Assembly: GCF_000803065.1 (NCBI RefSeq)
Contig: NZ_JSXI01000018.1
Coordinates: forward strand, 1-64,000
Source: Sphingomonas sp. ERG5
GTDB lineage: Bacteria; Pseudomonadota; Alphaproteobacteria; Sphingomonadales; Sphingomonadaceae
Direction: 5' to 3'
DNA: 64,000 nucleotides
The number at the start of each line of letters is the position of its first letter. Position 1 is the first letter of the stretch. This document shows positions 18,135-25,773 of the stretch, piece by piece. Made by a program: the position numbers and the translations under genes. Under the pieces are notes generated by a model. The model was not told where the DNA came from. It did not search any database and was given only the letters and a program-made list of their open reading frames with translations.

Positions 18135-18158
18135 CTTACTTACATCAGTATAAGTAAG
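18135..18158 (-). promoter_or_regulatory. TetR-type operator over the P450 promoter
   Basis: A perfect 8-bp inverted repeat, CTTACTTA (18135-18142) and TAAGTAAG (18151-18158), with an 8-base centre; 24 bp in all, the size and shape of AcrR/TetR operators. On the minus strand it contains TATACT (18152-18147), a good -10, and it ends about 10 bases from the start codon. No TetR gene is adjacent. Confidence 0.6.
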
Positions 18159-18182
18159 AGTCGGGACAATTGAAAGTCAGCG

Positions 18183-18623
18183 TTATGCGGTCTCGCGTTC
18201 GGCACGGTCGAGCCATGCCGTAAGAAGCCGGCGTCCCCCCTTACGCAACGCCGGGTTGAGGAGGACGAGCGGCGCGACGAGAAACCAGGGATTGGTGATC
18301 ACCACCAGCGCGAACACGAACGACGCGGCGAACAGGCCGAGTTTCACGCGTCCGAGCGTCTGCATGCGACCCGGATCTAGCTTGATCGTGCGCGGCGCGC
18401 GGTCGTCGAAAAAGGGGTGAGTTGTGATCTCGGCGCTACCGTCGAAGCGGGTCTGCCTGGGCAGCGAGAGCTTTGCCGGCCCGACGAGCGGCGTCATGGA
18501 CGTTCTGGCCATTGGCGATTGGGTGGGCGGGACCGGCCTGCCGCTCTCGGCCCAGGTGTCGATCACGAAAAGCCGGCGATCCTTCTCGATCACGCGGTAG
18601 CGGGATGCCGGCACCCCGCTCAT
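18183..18623 (-). CDS. Hypothetical membrane protein
   Basis: A 146-residue protein I do not recognise. The first 90 residues are hydrophilic and include a basic/proline stretch (ESGRPVPPTQSPMARTS). Two hydrophobic segments follow, near 92-110 and 111-125 (KLGLFAASFVFALVVITNPW, FLVAPLVLLNPAL), then a basic tail. This looks like a cytosolic domain on a C-terminal membrane hairpin. It starts 1 base after the stop of the upstream GNAT gene, so it belongs to the end of the riboflavin transcription unit. Confidence 0.6.
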   Translation of the reverse strand: MSGVPASRYRVIEKDRRLFVIDTWAESGRPVPPTQSPMARTSMTPLVGPAKLSLPRQTRFDGSAEITTHPFFDDRAPRTIKLDPGRMQTLGRVKLGLFAASFVFALVVITNPWFLVAPLVLLNPALRKGGRRLLTAWLDRAERETA

Positions 18624-18624
18624 C

Positions 18625-19173
18625 TCAGTTCATGCCTGCCGAGCGTCGCGCACGCCAGGCCGTTGCGCTCTGGCCCCAATTATCCACCGGGTCGGCTTCG
18701 AACGGCGCCGGCAGTCGGATCGGGCCACGATTGGCGCCACCGAGCCGACGCGCCAACGCGATCGACGGCGCATTGCCGGGATCGATCGAATGCATCACAT
18801 CGTCCCAGCCAAGCACATCGACGGCATAGTCGATCGCTGCAACCGCCGCCTCGAACGCGAAACCCTTGCCGGCGAATTCGGGCAGCACGCCCCAGCCCAC
18901 CTCGGTGCCGGGCCAGCCTTCCGGTTGCCAGGGCCCTGCCCGGCCGACCCAGCGTCCGCTGCCGCGCTCGACCAGCGCGAACATCGAAAAGCCGCGGATC
19001 GACCAGGCGCCGGCCATTGCGCACAGCCCACGCCAGGCGACGCTGCGCGGCTGCACGCCGCCGAGAAATCGCATCACGGTCTCATCGGCATGAAAGCGCG
19101 CCCAGTCCTCGAAATCCTCGGCGGCGACGGGCCGCAGGATCAGGCGTTCGGTGAACAGGACGGGCAGAGCCAT
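18625..19173 (-). CDS. RimJ/RimL-type GNAT acetyltransferase
   Basis: A 182-residue GNAT protein. The start LPVLFTERLILRPVAAEDF is the hallmark of the RimJ/RimL branch (TERLxLRP). Acetyl-CoA binding lies around WGVLPEFAGKGFAFEAAVA, and the branch motif SIALARRLGG comes near the end. Targets in this branch include ribosomal proteins, tRNA-linked or small amines; which applies is unknown. It is coupled to ribH by a TGATG-type overlap. Confidence 0.85.
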   Translation of the reverse strand: MALPVLFTERLILRPVAAEDFEDWARFHADETVMRFLGGVQPRSVAWRGLCAMAGAWSIRGFSMFALVERGSGRWVGRAGPWQPEGWPGTEVGWGVLPEFAGKGFAFEAAVAAIDYAVDVLGWDDVMHSIDPGNAPSIALARRLGGANRGPIRLPAPFEADPVDNWGQSATAWRARRSAGMN

Positions 19174-19592
19174 CAGCCGAAGCGGCCCTTCAGCTCAAAC
19201 ATCGCGATCGCCGCCTTGGCCGCTTCACCGCCCTTGTCCTTCTCGGTTCGGCGCGCGCGGGCAAGCGCCTGCGCCTCATCTTCGACCGTCAGGATGCCGT
19301 TGCCGATCGCCACGCCATCCATCGACAGCGCCATCAGCCCGCGCGCGCTTTCGCCCGCCACGATCTCGAAATGATAGGTCTCGCCGCGAATCACCACGCC
19401 GAGCGCAACGAAGCCGTCATAGCCGCCACTGTCCGACGCAAGAGCGACTGCGCCAGGAATCTCCAGCGCGCCTGGCACGGTGATCGTTTCATGGCCATGG
19501 CCGGCTGCCTCGATCGCTGCACGCGCACCATCGAGCAGCAAGTCATTGAGATGATCGTAGAAGCGCGCTTCGACGATGAGAAACTTGGCCAT
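19173..19592 (-). CDS. ribH: 6,7-dimethyl-8-ribityllumazine synthase
   Basis: RibH condenses the pyrimidine intermediate with dihydroxybutanone phosphate to make lumazine, the penultimate riboflavin step. The 139-residue protein has the substrate region [14 protein letters not shown], the [20 protein letters not shown] block with the catalytic His, and the closing [16 protein letters not shown]. The length suits an icosahedral or pentameric lumazine synthase. It overlaps the ribBX stop by one base, which places it firmly in the rib operon. Confidence 0.95.
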   Translation of the reverse strand: MAKFLIVEARFYDHLNDLLLDGARAAIEAAGHGHETITVPGALEIPGAVALASDSGGYDGFVALGVVIRGETYHFEIVAGESARGLMALSMDGVAIGNGILTVEDEAQALARARRTEKDKGGEAAKAAIAMFELKGRFG

Positions 19593-20893
19593 TATTCGCC
19601 TCCGGTCCCGGGAATTGCGCGTTCGCCGACGATCGACAGGCCATAGCCGTCGAGGCCGACCAAGGTATGATGCGTGTTGGACAGCAAGACCATGTCCTGC
19701 ACGCCCAGTTCGGCGAGAATCTGCGCGCCGACACCGTAATCGCGCAATTCCTCGATCTCGGGTGCGCCCGCGCCCTTCCCTTCGCCGCGCAACTTGATGA
19801 AGCGCGATACGCTGTCCTTCATCGGCCGGTTGATCACCACGATCACGCCCGATCCCGCCTCGGCGATCATTTCCATCGAGCGCGACAACAGGCCCGAGCG
19901 CTCCGACGTTTCGCCGAACATGTCGACGAACCAGGACGCGGTGTGCATCCGCACCAGCGTCGGCGCATCGGGATCGATGCGCCCCTTGACCAGCGCGATC
20001 GTCTCGTCGCCGCTGGCCTTGTTGAAGAAAGTCATCGCACGCCAGTCACCACCCCAGCGGCTCTCGAAAGTCATTTCCGCGCGCTTCTCGACCAGATGAT
20101 CATGCTTGCGACGATAGGCGATCAGGTCGCGGATCGTGCCCATCTTCAGATTGTGGAGGCGAGCGAAGGCGACGAGGTCATCCATTCGCGCCATTGTGCC
20201 GTCATCCTTCATGATCTCGCAGATCACGCCCGACGGATTGAGTCCGGCGAGCCGCGCGACATCAACCGCAGCTTCGGTATGGCCGGCGCGGACCAGCACG
20301 CCACCGTCGCGCGCGACCAGCGGGAAGACATGGCCGGGGGTGACGATATCGTCCTTGCCCTTGGCCGAATCGATCGCGACCGAGATGGTCCGCGCGCGGT
20401 CGGCGGCGGAAATCCCGGTGGTCACGCCCTCGCGTGCTTCGATCGAGGTGGTGAAGGCGGTTTCGTGCCGTGTGCCATTGGCGCGGCTCATCAATTCGAG
20501 ACCGAGCGCATCGACTCGCGCCTTGGTCATCGAGAGGCAAATCAGCCCGCGCCCATGAGTCGCCATGAAGTTTATCGCATCTGGCGTCGCCATTTGCGCT
20601 GGAATGATCAGATCGCCTTCATTCTCGCGATCCTCGTCATCGACCAGGATGAACATCCGGCCATTGCGCGCCTCGTCGATGATTTCCTCGATCGAGACCA
20701 GGGCGGGCGTATCGTCGTTCGAGAAGATGAAGGTTTCGAGCTTGCGCAGCGTGTCAGCCGTCGGATTCCAGTCAAGTTGGTCAAGGTCGCGCAGCGTGTT
20801 GGCGTGAAGCCCCGCAGCGCGCGCCAGACCCGATCGGGACATACCGCCGTCGGTCACCAGGCTGCGAAGTTTTTCGATCAGTTGCGTGCTCAT
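19592..20893 (-). CDS. ribBX: HTH-DHBP synthase with degenerate GTP cyclohydrolase II domain (RibBX)
   Basis: A 433-residue three-part protein. Residues 1-60 form an XRE-like helix-turn-helix: helix 2 [11 protein letters not shown] (19-29), recognition helix HANTLRDL (30-37), then the family-like [19 protein letters not shown] synthase follows at about 68-275 with intact [19 protein letters not shown] and [10 protein letters not shown] motifs; it makes dihydroxybutanone phosphate from ribulose 5-phosphate. The last 150 residues resemble GTP cyclohydrolase II but contain no cysteine and no GRGIG motif, so they cannot hold the zinc or open GTP. This is the RibX type known from other alphaproteobacteria. 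The HTH fusion is the unusual part. I start at ATG 20893; an ATG two codons upstream is possible. Confidence 0.9.
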   Translation of the reverse strand: MSTQLIEKLRSLVTDGGMSRSGLARAAGLHANTLRDLDQLDWNPTADTLRKLETFIFSNDDTPALVSIEEIIDEARNGRMFILVDDEDRENEGDLIIPAQMATPDAINFMATHGRGLICLSMTKARVDALGLELMSRANGTRHETAFTTSIEAREGVTTGISAADRARTISVAIDSAKGKDDIVTPGHVFPLVARDGGVLVRAGHTEAAVDVARLAGLNPSGVICEIMKDDGTMARMDDLVAFARLHNLKMGTIRDLIAYRRKHDHLVEKRAEMTFESRWGGDWRAMTFFNKASGDETIALVKGRIDPDAPTLVRMHTASWFVDMFGETSERSGLLSRSMEMIAEAGSGVIVVINRPMKDSVSRFIKLRGEGKGAGAPEIEELRDYGVGAQILAELGVQDMVLLSNTHHTLVGLDGYGLSIVGERAIPGTGGE

Positions 20894-20906
20894 GACCATC
20901 GCCTAA

Positions 20907-20955
20907 ATCACATCAAGATGTGATCATTAATATGGAGATCACATTGTAATATCAA
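20907..20955 (-). promoter_or_regulatory. Internal rib promoter with three operator half-sites
   Basis: On the minus strand TTGATA (20955-20950), a 17-base spacer and TATTAA (20932-20927) form a near-consensus sigma-70 promoter aimed at ribBX. An 18-bp palindrome ATCACATCAAGATGTGAT (20907-20924) covers the expected start, and a third half-site GATCACAT (20937-20944) lies in the spacer. Half-sites 1 and 3 are 31 bp apart, about three helical turns. The geometry is that of a repressed promoter. Confidence 0.65.
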
Positions 20956-20964
20956 GAGCGAAGT

Positions 20965-21600
20965 TCAAGCGGCAGCGAGTCGCTCCTGCATCCGCGCCAG
21001 ATAGCGCGCCAGCACGTCGATCTCGAGATTGACCGCGCGACCGGCGGCGAAATCGCCAAGTGCGGTCACTGCCCAAGTGTGGGGAATGATATTGAGTCCG
21101 AAGGCAGTGGTCCCATCCGACCGATCGACCACATCATTGACGGTCAGCGAGACGCCGTCGACAGTGATCGATCCCTTGGCAGCGATATAGGGCGCGATCT
21201 CGGCGGGTGCGATCACGGTGACACGATGCGAGCCGCCCTCCGGGTCGATCGCCTCGACCGTACCAATGCCATCGACATGGCCGGTGACGATATGCCCGCC
21301 CAGCTCGTCGCCCAGCTTCAGCGCACGCTCGAGATTGAGGCGCCGGCCTTCGCTCCACTGGTCGCGCGCGGTGCGGCTGATCGTTTCGCCCGAGACGTCG
21401 ACCGCGAACCAGCCAGGCTCCCCCGGGCCGGATTTGTCGATGACGGTCAGACACACCCCCGAACAGGCGATTGACGCGCCCAGATCCACTGTCGCGGTGT
21501 CATAACCGGTCGAGATACGGATTTGGGTGTCGCCCCCCGTCTCGATCGCCGTGTCGATTCGCTCAATCGCGCCGATATCGGTAATGATGCCGGTGAACAT
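20965..21600 (-). CDS. ribE: Riboflavin synthase, alpha-type
   Basis: This enzyme dismutates two lumazines to riboflavin. The 211-residue protein has two lumazine-binding repeats: MFTGIITDIGAIERI with CSGVCLTVID in the first, and GHIVTGHVDGIGTVEAI with VDGVSLTVNDV in the second. The start ATG at 21600 gives the invariant MFTG N-terminus and overlaps the ribD stop by one base. A 71-bp gap with its own promoter separates it from ribBX, so the downstream rib genes can be controlled separately. Confidence 0.95.
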   Translation of the reverse strand: MFTGIITDIGAIERIDTAIETGGDTQIRISTGYDTATVDLGASIACSGVCLTVIDKSGPGEPGWFAVDVSGETISRTARDQWSEGRRLNLERALKLGDELGGHIVTGHVDGIGTVEAIDPEGGSHRVTVIAPAEIAPYIAAKGSITVDGVSLTVNDVVDRSDGTTAFGLNIIPHTWAVTALGDFAAGRAVNLEIDVLARYLARMQERLAAA

Positions 21601-22580
21601 TATTCTGGCTCCCTGAGGTCCGTAGCGCTCTGACGACCGTCGCGCTCGTAGACCTGGAGCTGGTCGCTGCCAAGCACCCGGCTGTCGTACAGGCGCCACA
21701 AGCCATGAGCGTCGGCGAGATCGCACAGGCCGATTTCGGGCAGCGTCAGGCCGCCTCCGACGAGAATTGGCGCACGATAGATCAGCAGGCGATCGACCAG
21801 ATCGGCGGCCAGAAAAGCAGCGGCTGTCCGCACGCCCCCTTCGACCAGAAGATGGTCGACATCGGCGAGCGCCGCGATGTCGCCAGGTGTTACCAGCCGC
21901 TCCCATTCGTCCTGCGGTCCCACGGATCCGGACAGCAGGATGCGACGTGGACTGCGCGCTTCCAGCCCGGCCACGCGCACGTTGAGCGTCGGAGCATCGG
22001 CTTGCCAGGTACCGCGCCCGACCAGAATCGCCTCGTGCCGGGCGCGTTCGACATGGGCATGCGCGCGCGCTTCGGGTCCGGTGATCCACTGGCTCGACCC
22101 ATTAGCCAGCGCCACCGCGCCATCGAGCGACATCGCCAGTTTTAGCGAGACGAACGGCCGGCCCAACGCCCGCCGGGTCATGAATCCTGCCATCGACCGC
22201 CATGCCGCCCGCTCGGCCATGTCCATCACGACCTCGATCCCCGCGTCGCGCAAACGATCCGCGCCCAGGCCGTCAGTGCGTGGATCGGGATCGCGCACGC
22301 CGACAACCACACGTGCAACTCCCGCCGCAATCAGCGAGTCGGCGCAGGCAGGCCCGCGCGGCGAAGCGTGCGCACAGGGTTCGAGCGTTACATAGCAAGT
22401 CGCGCTATGCGCGGCGTCACCTGCCGCCGCCAGCGCCATCGCTTCCGCATGAGGGCGACCAGCGGGCTGAGTCCAGCCACGTCCGACGACGCGCCCATCG
22501 CGGACGATGACGCAACCGACATTGGGATTGGGCGCGGTGCGACCGCGGCCTCGCTCAGCGAGCGCAAGCGCCGCCGTCAT
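21600..22580 (-). CDS. ribD: Bifunctional riboflavin deaminase/reductase RibD
   Basis: RibD deaminates and then reduces the pyrimidine intermediate of riboflavin synthesis. The deaminase domain has PHAEAMAL and the zinc ligands in TLEPCAHASPRGPAC. The reductase domain begins near 145 with RPFVSLKLAMSLDG. From ATG 22580 it is 326 residues. Homology clearly continues upstream of this ATG: the codons just before it read DARW, matching D-x-x-Y/W-M of other RibD proteins. No ATG, GTG or TTG lies in that stretch. The real start may be an ATT at 22622, two bases after the preceding stop. Confidence 0.92.
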   Translation of the reverse strand: MTAALALAERGRGRTAPNPNVGCVIVRDGRVVGRGWTQPAGRPHAEAMALAAAGDAAHSATCYVTLEPCAHASPRGPACADSLIAAGVARVVVGVRDPDPRTDGLGADRLRDAGIEVVMDMAERAAWRSMAGFMTRRALGRPFVSLKLAMSLDGAVALANGSSQWITGPEARAHAHVERARHEAILVGRGTWQADAPTLNVRVAGLEARSPRRILLSGSVGPQDEWERLVTPGDIAALADVDHLLVEGGVRTAAAFLAADLVDRLLIYRAPILVGGGLTLPEIGLCDLADAHGLWRLYDSRVLGSDQLQVYERDGRQSATDLREPE

Positions 22581-22624
22581 CCAGCGCGCATCAGCCCCTC
22601 GCCCGCGCGTTTGCGCTGCAATAG

Positions 22625-22972
22625 TCAGATGCCGAGCTTTTCGAGCTTGCGGTCGAGGCGCTTGAAATCTTCCTGGGTCTTTTTGCGCTGCGCCTCTTCA
22701 TCGGCCTTGCGCTTGGCCTCGATCGGCGCATCGATCTTCTGCTGCGCGCGGATTTCGGCATCGGTGCGCGATGCGGGCCATTGCTGAACGTAGATGATGT
22801 TGGGCCGATAGACCCGCTCTTCATGGCTATCGATCGTGAAGCCGACCAGAATCACCCCGAACAGCGCGACCGACAGCAGCAGGAAGCCGAGTTCATGGGG
22901 CCGCCGCTGGCGCAGGAAATCGCGCAGGTCGTTGACTGCGCGGAACATGTTGAAGTGACGAAGGACGCTCAT
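22625..22972 (-). CDS. Hypothetical single-span membrane protein with coiled coil
   Basis: A 115-residue protein I do not recognise by name. An N-terminal amphipathic stretch (MSVLRHFNMFRAVNDLRDFL) is followed by one membrane helix near 29-46 (LGFLLLSVALFGVILVGF). After YRPNIIYVQQWPASRTDAEI the rest, from about 73, is a charged heptad-like coiled coil rich in Lys, Glu and Gln. The gene directly precedes ribD, 2 bases from the possible ATT start. Two strong hairpins lie between it and tonB. Confidence 0.65.
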   Translation of the reverse strand: MSVLRHFNMFRAVNDLRDFLRQRRPHELGFLLLSVALFGVILVGFTIDSHEERVYRPNIIYVQQWPASRTDAEIRAQQKIDAPIEAKRKADEEAQRKKTQEDFKRLDRKLEKLGI

Positions 22973-22984
22973 GGCAGCGAAGAT

Positions 22985-23021
22985 AGGCGCGTGGGGACGG
23001 CGATGCCAGCCCCACGCGCCT
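22985..23021. terminator. Perfect 12-bp hairpin after tonB
   Basis: Arms AGGCGCGTGGGG (22985-22996) and CCCCACGCGCCT (23010-23021) pair perfectly around a 13-base loop. It is the second of two hairpins in the 106-bp gap after the tonB stop, and it sits just before the next gene's start, so it may also act on that leader. Confidence 0.6.
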
Positions 23022-23027
23022 GTGGAT

Positions 23028-23067
23028 CAGGACGGTGCCACAGGAGAGTTGAGCCTGCACCGTCCTG
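23028..23067. terminator. 10-bp hairpin directly after tonB
   Basis: Arms CAGGACGGTG (23028-23037) and CACCGTCCTG (23058-23067) pair perfectly with a 20-base loop, 11 bp beyond the tonB stop. Together with the hairpin at 22985 it forms a tandem terminator; neither has a T-run. Confidence 0.6.
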
Positions 23068-23078
23068 CCCCAATATGC

Positions 23079-23747
23079 TCAACCGTCCTCGTTGAGCACA
23101 AAGCTGACGCTGAGAGTTTGCCATGATTCCTGCGCAACACCATCGCGCATTGCGGGTTTGAAGCGCCATTTGCTCAGCGCCTGGCGCTCGGTCACTTCGA
23201 AAAAGGCGTCGCTCGCCGCGCTGACCTTCTCGACTCGCTTCACGCGGCCGTCAGTGCCGATCAGCACGCGCACCGTGACGCGGCCTTCATTGCCTGCCCG
23301 ACGCTCGCCCGCCGGATAGGTCGGTTGGAACACACCGGCATATCTTGGATCACGTACGGCACCGGTAAGCACCGCGACATGCGGCGGATCAAAGGTGACG
23401 GTTCCCGTAACACCAGTGCCGGGGACGAAGGGCGGCTCAACGACCGTCGTGCCGCTGACGACATTGTTCGACTGGGTCGGCATGATCGGATCGGGGTTCA
23501 CCGGCCGCTCGGGTAGCGCCTGCTGGATTACCCTTGTTTCCACCTTCGGCTTGATCTCAGGTTTAATCGGATCAGGCGGCGGCGGTACGTCGATTGGAAT
23601 GTTCGTGACATTCAAGATCGTATCGACACCAGTCTTCAATTGGGGAGTCGAGAAAATCAGTGCGGCGAGAATCGCGCCGTTCAATCCGATTGCGACAGTC
23701 AGCGAACCGGGCTTGATCCCGGTCTTGCCATAGCGATCCGCATACAT
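23079..23747 (-). CDS. tonB: TonB-family energy transducer
   Basis: TonB carries proton-motive energy to outer-membrane receptors. The 222-residue protein has an N-terminal membrane helix near 15-34 (GSLTVAIGLNGAILAALIF), then a proline/lysine spacer (PPPPDPIKPEIKPK). The C-terminal TonB fold includes YPAGERRAGNEGRVTVRVLI and ERQALSKWRFKPAM. A GGAGA site precedes the ATG at 23747. No exbB or exbD lies next to it. The gene upstream encodes a decayed copy of its N-terminal half. Confidence 0.92.
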   Translation of the reverse strand: MYADRYGKTGIKPGSLTVAIGLNGAILAALIFSTPQLKTGVDTILNVTNIPIDVPPPPDPIKPEIKPKVETRVIQQALPERPVNPDPIMPTQSNNVVSGTTVVEPPFVPGTGVTGTVTFDPPHVAVLTGAVRDPRYAGVFQPTYPAGERRAGNEGRVTVRVLIGTDGRVKRVEKVSAASDAFFEVTERQALSKWRFKPAMRDGVAQESWQTLSVSFVLNEDG

Positions 23748-23809
23748 TGGCCGTCTCCATCATCTCCTTGAGTGTACCGCCCCGGTCTGGCGCCGGATTG
23801 TTGATGGGA

Positions 23810-23838
23810 TGATACAACGTAACTTCTCAAGCTGTCAA
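23810..23838 (-). promoter_or_regulatory. Sigma-70-like promoter of tonB
   Basis: On the minus strand TTGACA (23838-23833) is followed after 17 bases by GTATCA (23815-23810). The -35 is perfect and the -10 moderate. The tonB start is 63 bp further on. Confidence 0.45.
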
Positions 23839-23894
23839 TGACATAACGTTACACCGCCGTAATGCCACGCCCCGTCGCACGTCGGGGTTCCGTC

Positions 23895-24287
23895 TCAGCA
23901 TTCGGACCATGTGAGAGGCTGGTCATTCTGCACGATGGTCGATGGCAGAGCGGGCGATCGCAGCTTGGGCCAGTTGAACCCTTTCGCGCGGGCCCCGATG
24001 GACCGACGCGCCGCGCCCGAGCGGGTGGTGCCGACCGAGGGCCGCGAGCGTATCCCCGTTCCTGCAAACGTGACCCCGTTCTTCGGTCCAGCGGCCTTGC
24101 ACAGCGGCACCGCCGGCACATACTCGAAGAGTGGGATATTGCGTGTCTGCAATATCGTTGCTGGCTCAAAGGCGAACACACGGGGTATCGAAGAGACCAA
24201 AGCGGCCACGATCATGCCACAGGAGGCAATGGCCAGCCCAAGTGAGCCAAGCCTGATCCCAGGACCACCGCTGCGATTCATGTACAT
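23895..24287 (-). CDS. TonB-like N-terminal paralogue, lacking the TonB C-terminal domain
   Basis: The 130-residue product starts MYMNRSGGPGIRLGSLGLAI and keeps step with the neighbouring TonB (MYADRYGKTGIKPGSLTVAI) through the membrane helix and on to the shared TILQTRNIP / TILNVTNIP. After that the proline spacer and the TonB receptor-binding fold are missing; the tail (RSGAARRSIGARAKGFNWPK onwards) is unlike TonB. A GAGGGGG ribosome site precedes the ATG at 24287. It may be a decayed tandem duplicate or a small membrane protein that has kept only the ExbB/D-contacting helix. Confidence 0.7.
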   Translation of the reverse strand: MYMNRSGGPGIRLGSLGLAIASCGMIVAALVSSIPRVFAFEPATILQTRNIPLFEYVPAVPLCKAAGPKNGVTFAGTGIRSRPSVGTTRSGAARRSIGARAKGFNWPKLRSPALPSTIVQNDQPLTWSEC

Positions 24288-24395
24288 CGATAGCCCCCTC
24301 AAGCTCGCTTGCAGCGACGAATCTAGTTGGGATATATCATTACATGTCAGGCATCAAGGAAAGGCGCTTCTCCGGGAGAACACAAGCCATGCCAT

Positions 24396-25721
24396 CTATG
24401 CCGCAAGCCGCTCCATCGCGCGTACGCGGCCAATCAACGGCAGCAGCGTCGCCATGTCCGGACCGTGATCACGCCCGGTCAGCGCACGGCGCAGCGGCAG
24501 GAACAGCGCCTTGCCGCCCCGACCACTGGATGCCTTCAACGCGGCGGTCAGCGTATGCCAGGGGTCGGCACTCCAATCGAGATTGCCCGCGACGCGTGCG
24601 GCCTCGGCCAGGAAGTCACGGTCGGCTTCTTCGGTCACCGACTCGACCGGTCCCTCAATCACGCGCCACCAGTCAGCCGCCTCGGCGATGATCGCCAGAT
24701 TGGGACGCACCGCTTCCCATCCGGCGCGGCCCATGCCGGGCGGCAGCCGATCGGCCACGCTGTCGAAATCCAGACCATGGATGATACGGGTATTGACCGC
24801 GGCCAGCTCGGCATCGTCGAAACGCGCCGGCGCACGTCCAAAACGCGCGAAGTCGAAGCTGGCGATCAGCGGCGCGGCATCGGCGATCGGCTCGACCGGA
24901 TCGCTGGTGCCGAGCCGTGCGAGCAATGCGCGAATCGCCTGCGGCTCGATGCCCTGATTGCGAAACGACGCGACGCCGAGCGAACCGAGCCGCTTCGACA
25001 ATTTACCTTCGCTGCCGACCAGCAATGCCTCATGCGCGAAAGCAGGCGGCGTTGCCTCCATCGCGGCGAACATCTGCAACTGCAGCGCGGTGTTCGACAC
25101 ATGGTCCTCGCCGCGCACGACATGAGTCACGCCCATATCGACATCGTCGATCGCTGACGGGAGCATATAGAGCCAGGATCCGTCAGCGCGGCGAATCACC
25201 GGATCGCTCATCGTCGTCGGGTCAAAACGCTGATGGCCACGGATCAGATCGTCCCATTCGATTGCCGCCGAATGGTCGAGCCTGAACCGCCAGTGCGGAC
25301 GTACCCCGTCCGCCTCCAGCGCGGCGCGATCATCGTCGCTCAGCGCCAGCGCGGCGCGGTCATAGACCGGCGGCAGGCCGCGTCCGGCGGCAATCTTGCG
25401 TTTCAGGTCGAGTTCCTGCGCGGTTTCATAAGCCGGATAGATATGCCCCGCATCGCGCAACGCCGCGAAGCGCGTCTCGTACAGGGAAAAGCGCGCCGAT
25501 TGTCGCTCCTCGCCATCGCGCGCCAGCCCGAGCCAATCAAGGTCGGCGCGGATGGCGGTGACGAATGCCTCCTCGCTGCGTTCGGCATCGGTATCGTCGA
25601 TGCGCAGCCAGAACTGCCCGCCATTCTTCTGCGCCCACAACCAGTTATGCAGTGCAGTGCGGATATTGCCGACGTGCAGGGTGCCGGTCGGGCTGGGCGC
25701 GAAACGGGTGATGACGGTCAT
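24396..25721 (-). CDS. gltX: Glutamyl-tRNA synthetase
   Basis: A class I synthetase of 441 residues that charges tRNA with glutamate. The HIGH box is HVGN at 16-19 in PSPTGTLHVGNIRT, and the KMSKS box is KLSKR at 240-244. The length and motifs fit the shorter alphaproteobacterial GltX. Many alphaproteobacteria carry two gltX genes, one of which charges tRNA-Gln; from this copy alone I cannot tell its tRNA preference. It stands alone, with a small CTCC/GGAG-type inverted repeat about 20 bp beyond the stop. Confidence 0.95.
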   Translation of the reverse strand: MTVITRFAPSPTGTLHVGNIRTALHNWLWAQKNGGQFWLRIDDTDAERSEEAFVTAIRADLDWLGLARDGEERQSARFSLYETRFAALRDAGHIYPAYETAQELDLKRKIAAGRGLPPVYDRAALALSDDDRAALEADGVRPHWRFRLDHSAAIEWDDLIRGHQRFDPTTMSDPVIRRADGSWLYMLPSAIDDVDMGVTHVVRGEDHVSNTALQLQMFAAMEATPPAFAHEALLVGSEGKLSKRLGSLGVASFRNQGIEPQAIRALLARLGTSDPVEPIADAAPLIASFDFARFGRAPARFDDAELAAVNTRIIHGLDFDSVADRLPPGMGRAGWEAVRPNLAIIAEAADWWRVIEGPVESVTEEADRDFLAEAARVAGNLDWSADPWHTLTAALKASSGRGGKALFLPLRRALTGRDHGPDMATLLPLIGRVRAMERLAA

Positions 25722-25773
25722 ATGCGTCGCTTAAGGTCGATAGTCATGAGCCGCAACCGGCGATCGGCGCGGC

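Noticed and set aside
20894..20964. FMN riboswitch before ribBX
   Set aside because: The gap is only 71 bp, AT-rich and palindromic. An FMN riboswitch needs about 120 bases and its conserved stems are absent.
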